Part shown: in pieces, positions 59,101 through 64,000 of the stretch
Numbering within the stretch: position 1 is the first letter of the stretch
Layout of the letters: every line of letters starts with the position of its first letter
Origin: Piezodorus guildinii
Taxonomy: Eukaryota; Arthropoda; Insecta; Hemiptera; Pentatomidae
Assembly (NCBI GenBank): GCA_023052935.1
Contig: CM041292.1
Span: 96,463,237-96,527,236, forward strand
Reading direction: 5' to 3'
Length of the DNA stretch: 64,000 nt
Program-made: the position numbers and the translations under genes
The notes under the pieces: model-generated
Told to the model about the DNA's origin: nothing
Database searches by the model: none
What the model saw: the letters and a program-made list of their open reading frames with translations, nothing else

Positions 59101-62100
59101 TGGAAAAGGTTGAATTTGAATTGGAAAAGGTTGAATTTGACTTGGAAAAGGTTGAATTTGACTTGGAAATGCTATAATTACCAAAAATGATGGTCTGAGT
59201 GATGGCAAGAAATACAGAGAAAATGTATTAACACATTCAAGTGGGTAAGTACCGCCAGTGGATCACAAACAGTTGTCGCATCTGGTGGTGTGGAGCATAT
59301 GGACAGCGATACATTCTTAATCTTCAAATTTTTTCATAGTATAATCTCTACCTTTCTTCGTTGATAAATTCATAACATTTCAATGCGATAGATCAAAGCG
59401 CTTTGAAAGTATTTGCAAAAAGGAGAAAAATATGAATCTCAGCCCTGATTTATAAACTACACTATTTATTGCCAATGTTTAGACCGACATTGTAGGTCTT
59501 CATTAGAGCACGTACATAAAACAACAGTTATGTAATAAATAATCATTTACTAATATTCACAATAAATAAATATAAATGTTTAAAGACAGCAAAAAAGGAG
59601 ATTATTTAAACAACAAATACTTCTAGCACTCACTGCAACTACTGAGAGATCTATAGGATACCACTCGATATAGGAGCAATCATTTTTAAAATAATGTTGA
59701 TAACTAGAAAGAGTATGAATCAAAATTGACAAACAGGCTTCTCACAAAAAACATTAAATAGCTAATTTCAAAACATACAGGAACTGGGTCTACACTAAAT
59801 ATACAAAACATTTCCTCTGTTAAAAACATATCAATTCAAATACAATAGATCAAACTCTATTAACTGAAACAATTTTTAAAAAAATTATGTTTTTAATTCA
59901 TACCTTATTTGAATAACATCTTAAAGCAAATGGTAAAATTGCCTCTTGAACGTTATTTATAGCTTGTAGGACAATCAGCAAAGTTGCAAGTTGCTGTAAA
60001 CAGAAGAAATAAAGTAAAAAATTAAAACCAAATGAAGCATACAGCATCAATCGAATATAAACGTGAATTTCAGAACTTACATATCTTAAGAGGTCCATAT
60101 CTTGAATGATGAATGCAATGTAAAAAAGCGACATGAAATTGTTGACAAACTCAAATAATACCAGCTTTGTGACACGATGTCTATCAAATTGAGATTGCGT
60201 CCTATGATTTTCTACAAGAAAAAAATACTTGAACAACACATAAAGAAATTTAGAAAGTTTTATACCATTCATTGCATGAGCTGTTTATTTTGAATGTGGC
60301 CTAAGTTTATTCATAATTAAATTAGGATATTTATTATTGACAATATCATAAGAGGCAATGATGAAGGTAATTTTAATTAATTGGTACTTGATAAGTTAAA
60401 TCTCAGATTTAGAACAATTGCATTAGTTGAATAATCATTAAATTTTATTAAGTTTTAAAAAAATTGAATTTATAACAAAAAATATCTCAATTTAAGTATA
60501 ACTATTAATTAATTACCTCTTAAGCTCATATACCTATTAGGTGGGAAAGACACTTATAAGTAAACTATTCAACAACAGACAATGTGAAATTTCCCCTTAT
60601 GGGCAATGATCATGTCAAGTGAATTTTAAAGGGTTTCAATGAATTCTAGAAATTTAACTATTTATTTAATTTCAATTAAATAAAAGCTATAACATATACA
60701 TTTATGTTTTTATTAAATTAACATAGAACATATCTTTAGAAATTAACAAAAGGAATGAGTAAAAAAGGAGGAGCCAGAGACTGAGCATGCTAGTCTCCCA
60801 TGCCAAAGGTTGTGAGTTTGAATTTCAGTCCTGAAGAGATTACTGGAGATTCACTCATAGCCTCTTCCCCGAGTACGTGAGACCCGTCAATCAACTGGTG
60901 GCCACTCACAAAAATAGGAGTAGGGAGTAATGACCATACCCTATAAAATTCATCTAGAAATGCATGTATATTCTCCTAATAGAATACACCGTGTGGCTAA
61001 GGGCCTACATAGCCCGTCATGCCACTAGTAGAATGAGTAAAAAATTCTGTGTAGATTCTTTAAGGTGAAGGTCAAATTCTATTAATAAAATTGGAGGCTG
61101 ATTTATAGCATTTTAGCCGAAACGTCATGCATTAATTTGTAATATAGCTTTTTTCAGTCAAATTCATAATTTTTTCAGTCAAATTCATAATTTTTTCAAT
61201 AAAATTCATAATTTTTTCAGCCAAATTCATAATTTTTTCAGTCAAATTCATAATTGTTTCAGTCAAATTCATAATTTTTTCAATCAAATCCATAATTTTT
61301 TCAGTCAATTTCATAATTTCTTGTACCCATTTTATAAAGTTAATTTAATGAGGTTTTGCTACCAAGAACTTCACATTTTTATTAAATCTCGTTGTTGTTT
61401 ATCCATTTATCGTCACTTCATGTTACTGTGCTTAATCCGACGGTGCAGCGGGAGTCCTAAGTTTTGCCTACCCATGTTTACTCTTAAGCAAACCTGGGTA
61501 GGCAAAACTTAGGGATCTTTTACGAGTTCCACTTATTAAATCTTTTAAGAGTCATCTGTGGTGCACAAATATAGGAGGATCTGCTGGTTTTAGACTTGCG
61601 ACCTTAAGCATAGAAGGCTGTAATGCTAGCCACTACTCCACAGGTGACCCTAAATGCATTCAACAAGGTGTTTGAATCTGCCGGGTTTAAACACGTGATT
61701 TTGGACTTATTCATCTTTAACTCCTTGCTGAATACATCCAGGGTCACCTGTGGATTAGTGGCTAGCATAACAGCCTCTTTTAAAGGACGAAATAACCAAG
61801 GATTTTTACTCCCTAAAAACAAACATAGGGCCATCTGCAAAGTATGAACTCGCGATCTAGGGGATAGAAGGATGTTATGCTAGCCACTGCACACAGGTGA
61901 CCCTCGATGCATTCAACAAAATGTTTGAATCTGCCGGGTTTGAACCCGTGACCTTAGACATATTAATCCTTAACAACTTTTTGAATGCATAAAGGATCAC
62001 CTGTGGAGTAGTGGCTAGCATAACAGCTCTCTATGCTTAAGGTCGAAAGTTCAAAACCAGCATATGGCCCTATATTTCCTTTAGGGAGTAAACATCTTTA

Positions 62101-63871
62101 TTATTTGTTTAATTATATTTGTGTTAATTGGTTATTTCGTCCTTTAAAAGAGGCTGTTTTGCTAGCCACTACTCCACAGGTGACCCTTTATGCATTCAAG
62201 AAGGTGTTAAGGATTAATATGTCTAAGGTCACGGGTTCAAACCCGGCAGATTCAAACATTTTGTTGAATGCATCGAGGGTCACCTGTGGTGCAGTGGCTA
62301 GCACAACATCCTTATATCCACTAGAACACTAGTTCATACCTATCAGATGGCCCTATATTTGCTTTTAGGGAGTAAAAATCCTTGGTTATTTCGTCCTTTA
62401 AAAGAGGCTGTTATGCTAGCCACTAATCCACAGGTGACCCTGGATGTATTCAGCAAGGAGTTAAAGATTAATATGTCCAAAGTCACGTGTTTAAACCCGG
62501 CAGATTCAAACACCTTGTTGAATGCATTTAGGGTCACCTGTGGAGTAGTGGCTAGCATAACAGCCTTCTATGCGTAAGGTCGCAAGTCTAAAACCAGCAG
62601 ATCCTCCTACATTTGTGCACCACAGATGCTCTTAAAAGATTTAATAAGTGGAACTCGTAAAAGATCCCTAAGTTTTGCCTACCCAGGTTTGCTTAAGAGT
62701 AAACATGGGTAGGCAAAACTTAGGACTCCCACTGCACCGTCGGATTAAGCACAGTAACATGAAGTGACGATAAATGGATAAACAACAACGAGATTTAATA
62801 AAAATGTGAAGTTCTTGGTAGCAAAACCTCATTAAATTAACTTTAAAAATGGGTACAAGAAATTATGAAATTGACTGAAAAAATTATGAATTTGATTGAA
62901 AAAATTATGAATTTGACTGAAAAAATTATGAATTTGACTGAAAAAATTATGAATTTGACTGAAAAAATTATGAATTTGATTGAAAAAATTATGAATTTGA
63001 CTGAAAAAATTATGAATTTGACTGAAAAAAGCTATAAAAGAGTGATGAAGATATAAATCAAAATCCAATTTTAAAAATTTCTATTAAAGAACCAGAAAGT
63101 AATATATACAATTTTAAAATATGTTTAAATAATTTGAAAGGGAGCGGCTTAGAGGATAGAGCATTAGCCTACTGCTCTCCGGGTTCCAGGTTCGAATCCC
63201 AACTGAGACAGAATTATTTATTCTGTTATTTCAGCCGTGAAGTGACCCACCCTGGGGAATGGAGACCCTACTGGGGCACACCCAGCCTCCACAAAGTGGG
63301 TACCCAAAATTGGAGAAAACCCTGGCGCCGAGCGTGATTTAGACCTAATCACCTCCTTGCACGGTCATTGGTCAGAAACAGTACAAATCTCTATAAGTAC
63401 ACAGTCCGAGGCCCTTTATCGGTTGTAGAGATGTAGGTTTTTTTTTGTTATTTGAAAAATAATTCTTCCTGTGAGATGAATTGAAGTTTTTTTATAACGT
63501 CCTACTAATAATACTTTGTAATTAAAATATTTTCTTTGCATTAAAATTAACAGAATATTTTAACTTAATTTAGTTAGTTTTTTGGAAAAATATATCTATG
63601 ACCAAATGAAAATTAATCAAAACTCATAAGGAGGAAAATATACACAAAATATTTTTAAATTACCCCATTCAGTAAGATAATTTGCAAATCGCCGGTAAAC
63701 CATATTCATTGCATAAATAAGACCAGCATAGACAACACTTGGAGCATAAATAAGCCAAATCGGAGTATTTGGTATAGCTCTCAACTGGTCTTCCACCCAA
63801 AAAGACAACAGCATTATGATGAATGCTCCAGCCATACAAACGAAAACAAGCGGCAATGACACACAATACAT
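53108..63871 (-). CDS. Ano10: Anoctamin-10 (TMEM16K/Axs-like), 3' half, both ends missing
   Basis: TMEM16-family membrane protein; relatives are ER-located lipid scramblases or channels, and the Drosophila relative Axs acts in meiosis. Six exons in order on the minus strand: 63871-63664, 60211-60081, 59993-59904, 54592-54437, 53728-53537, 53356-53108. All have AG/GT borders and compatible phases, giving 342 residues. Joins restore family motifs, for example [18 protein letters not shown] across the first intron and [21 protein letters not shown] across the last. Also visible are [45 protein letters not shown] (the E and D correspond to calcium-site residues in TMEM16A) and [10 protein letters not shown]...AIPDKPEWV. 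Upstream exons lie past 64000; the final short C-terminal exon was not found. Closest family member by sequence is ANO10 rather than ANO8. No lesion in the exons. Confidence 0.93.
53729..54436 (-). other. Anoctamin-10 intron, unremarkable
   Basis: 0.7 kb, GTAAGT donor at 54436 and TTTCTTAG acceptor ending at 53729. AT-rich, no repeat noticed. Confidence 0.8.
55430..55690. repeat. Satellite units in opposite orientation (left arm)
   Basis: Reverse-complement versions of the 110-bp unit: AGCTGCGTTCCCAAAGGTTC near 55434 and 55545, and GTTGCTGCGTTACGGAGGGC near 55660. They make the left arm of the fold-back structure. Confidence 0.85.
55806..55836 (-). ncRNA. Hammerhead ribozyme-like core inside the fold-back element
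   Basis: Minus strand: CTGATAA, T, GGCTC, 8-nt loop ACAAGCTT, GAGCC, GAAAC. Stem II is a perfect 5-bp helix. The core differs from CUGANGA at one invariant base (A for G), which should abolish or weaken cleavage. Followed by GTTGGCAAATAAAAA, shared with the copy near 20984. Confidence 0.45.
56450..58770. repeat. 109-110 bp satellite array, about 21 units
   Basis: Each unit begins near GGGAACGCAGCTACTGATCC, followed by TAGTATCCAATAAATACGAA, AAAGTTATAATAAACC and TTTGAGCGAG. Measured spacings are 109, 109, 109, 110, 110, 110, 110, 110 from 56821 to 57698. Irregular stretches at 57750-57820 and 58140-58190 break the register. Two sub-types differ by GAGTGCGATT against GAGCTCGATT and by one base in length. 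Confidence 0.9.
59060..59165. repeat. 21-bp tandem array, right end of the 4.1-kb element
   Basis: Five units, each containing GGAAAAGGTTGAATTTGA. A shortened inverted version is at 55080-55130. Closely resembles the unit at the ends of the palindrome 61143-63036. Confidence 0.85.
59477..59506 (-). other. Decayed hammerhead-like motif
   Basis: Minus strand: CTAATGA, AGACC, TACAATGTC, GGTCT, AAAC. Stem II is a perfect 5-bp helix but the core has lost the G of GAAAC and has A for G in CTGATGA. Lies about 0.3 kb outside the 4.1-kb element. Confidence 0.35.
60762..61033 (+). mobile_element. SINE family 2, near full length
   Basis: tRNA-like head AGACTGAGCATGCTAGTCTC, CCATGCCAAAGGTTGTGAGT, TTGAATTTC (mutated B box), then a different body: CTGGAGATTCACTCATAGCC, CCGTCAATCAACTGGTGGCC, GAAATGCATGTATATTCTCC, GGGCCTACATAGCCCGTCAT. 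The head resembles family 1 but the body does not. Confidence 0.7.
61148..61318. repeat. 21-bp tandem array, left end of palindrome
   Basis: Eight units of ATTTTTTCAGTCAAATTCAT plus A, with single-base variants. The inverted mirror array is at 62863-63030. The frame reading MNLTEKI repeated is a by-product of a repeat length divisible by three. Confidence 0.9.
62863..63030. repeat. 21-bp tandem array, right end of palindrome
   Basis: Eight units, the mirror of 61148-61318, with matching variants such as GAAATTGAC at the inner end and GATTG in two units. Confidence 0.9.
63138..63425 (+). mobile_element. tRNA-derived SINE, family 3
   Basis: Head GCGGCTTAGAGGATAGAGCA with a good A box, then CCAGGTTCGAATCCCAACTG with a canonical B box (GGTTCGAATCC). 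A body of about 200 bp follows (AGTGACCCACCCTGGGGAAT, GGCGCCGAGCGTGATTTAG, CACCTCCTTGCACGGTCATT). A tRNA fold is lost after the B box and the body continues, so this is a SINE, not a tRNA gene. No other copy in the window. Confidence 0.7.
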
Positions 63872-63976
63872 CTGAAATAAAAAACACATAATTAAAGAGG
63901 AAGCTTCTTTATTGTTTTATTTTTGACATATTCTTCACAAATCAATGATACAATCAACACAATACAATGAACAGAA

Positions 63977-64000
63977 CGTTAAAGATCCCTATCATAATAA
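63977..64000 (+). mobile_element. SINE family 1 fragment cut by the window end
   Basis: CGTTAAAGATCCCTATCATA matches the middle of the family 1 body. The rest lies outside. Confidence 0.5.

Larger units (their letters stand above)
55080..59170. mobile_element. 4.1-kb fold-back element with satellite core in an anoctamin-10 intron
   Basis: Long inverted arms: left about 55080-55690, right about 58560-59170. Matching landmarks in opposite orientation: CAAATTCAACC/GGTTGAATTTG, CCCTTGTGGCTTGTTAAC/GTTAACAAGCCACAAGGG, and GGATTAGCGGGGGTTCG with its complement CGAACCCCCGCTAATCC. Each end has a 21-bp tandem array (about two units left, five right at 59060-59165). Three units of a 110-bp satellite sit in the left arm and about 21 inverted relative to them on the right. 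The centre (56040-56440) has no coding sequence. Non-autonomous; no transposase seen. Confidence 0.75.
61143..63036. repeat. 1.9-kb near-perfect palindrome built of SINE modules
   Basis: Mirror-symmetric about 62090. In the outer 210 bp tested by eye (61361-61570 against 62610-62820) only one substitution and one single-base indel separate the arms. Each arm runs: TATAGC, eight 21-bp units, unique sequence, SINE tail with its own internal hairpin (GCCTACCCATGTTT/AAACCTGGGTAGGC), then alternating SINE head modules (GTAGTGGCTAGCATAACAGC; GGGTTCAAACCCGGCAGATT) in both orientations. It lies in the anoctamin-10 intron between exons 63664 and 60211. Confidence 0.9.

Noticed and set aside
61132..61314. 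ORF encoding repeated MNLTEKI heptads (and its mirror at 62865-63056)
   Set aside because: The 21-bp unit is divisible by three, so any stop-free frame stays open. It occurs in mirror image at both palindrome ends and has no start context or splice support; it is a minisatellite, not a coiled-coil protein.
62347..62577. ORFs made of SINE heads ([14 protein letters not shown] and similar, both strands)
   Set aside because: They arise from translated tRNA-like SINE modules repeated within the palindrome.
63138..63210. Genuine tRNA gene
   Set aside because: A and B boxes are good, but the acceptor stem does not close and a SINE body follows.

Overview
Eukaryotic, almost certainly arthropod (most likely insect) genomic DNA. 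It is very AT-rich, genes are split by GT-AG introns, and most of the window is transposon-derived. Three host genes can be assembled by joining exons at consensus splice sites: an artichoke-like secreted leucine-rich-repeat protein (minus strand, 1-2502, 3' end outside), a complete three-exon Hikeshi/OPI10 gene (plus strand, 4028-5472) divergent from it, and the 3' half of an anoctamin-10 (TMEM16/Axs) gene (minus strand, six exons between 53108 and 63871; both ends missing). The species cannot be named from sequence alone.

Layout. 1-5.5 kb: divergent LRR gene and hikeshi. 5.5-11.7 kb: intergenic, with two tRNA-derived SINEs, a long 79-nt hairpin and LINE tails. 11.7-14.9 kb: full-length but decayed RTE-type LINE with target-site duplication. 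16.4-20.8 kb: BEL/Pao LTR retrotransposon lacking most of pol, in a shared-LTR tandem with a second truncated copy. 21-31 kb: SINEs, Helitron remnant with a mariner inside it, unclassified repeat C. 33.7-40.6 kb: nested stack of repeats B and C, a CR1/jockey-type LINE and a 5'-truncated RTE LINE. 42-45 kb: LINE RNase H remnant, SINE, inverted repeat B. 47.66-48.43 kb: 22 copies of a 35-bp minisatellite. 53.1-63.9 kb: anoctamin-10, whose introns carry two large fold-back structures: a 4.1-kb element with a 110-bp satellite core (about 55.08-59.17 kb) and a 1.9-kb near-perfect palindrome built of SINE modules (61143-63036). Both are bordered by arrays of closely related 21-bp units.

The most unusual content is this pair of intronic fold-back elements and a dispersed set of hammerhead-ribozyme-like cores (best at 30334-30359 and 55806-55836), several inside inverted repeats. 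The host genes are not functionally linked; the window is a gene-poor region shaped by repeated transposition. Repeat labels B and C are mine, for families I could define by comparing copies inside the window but not classify.
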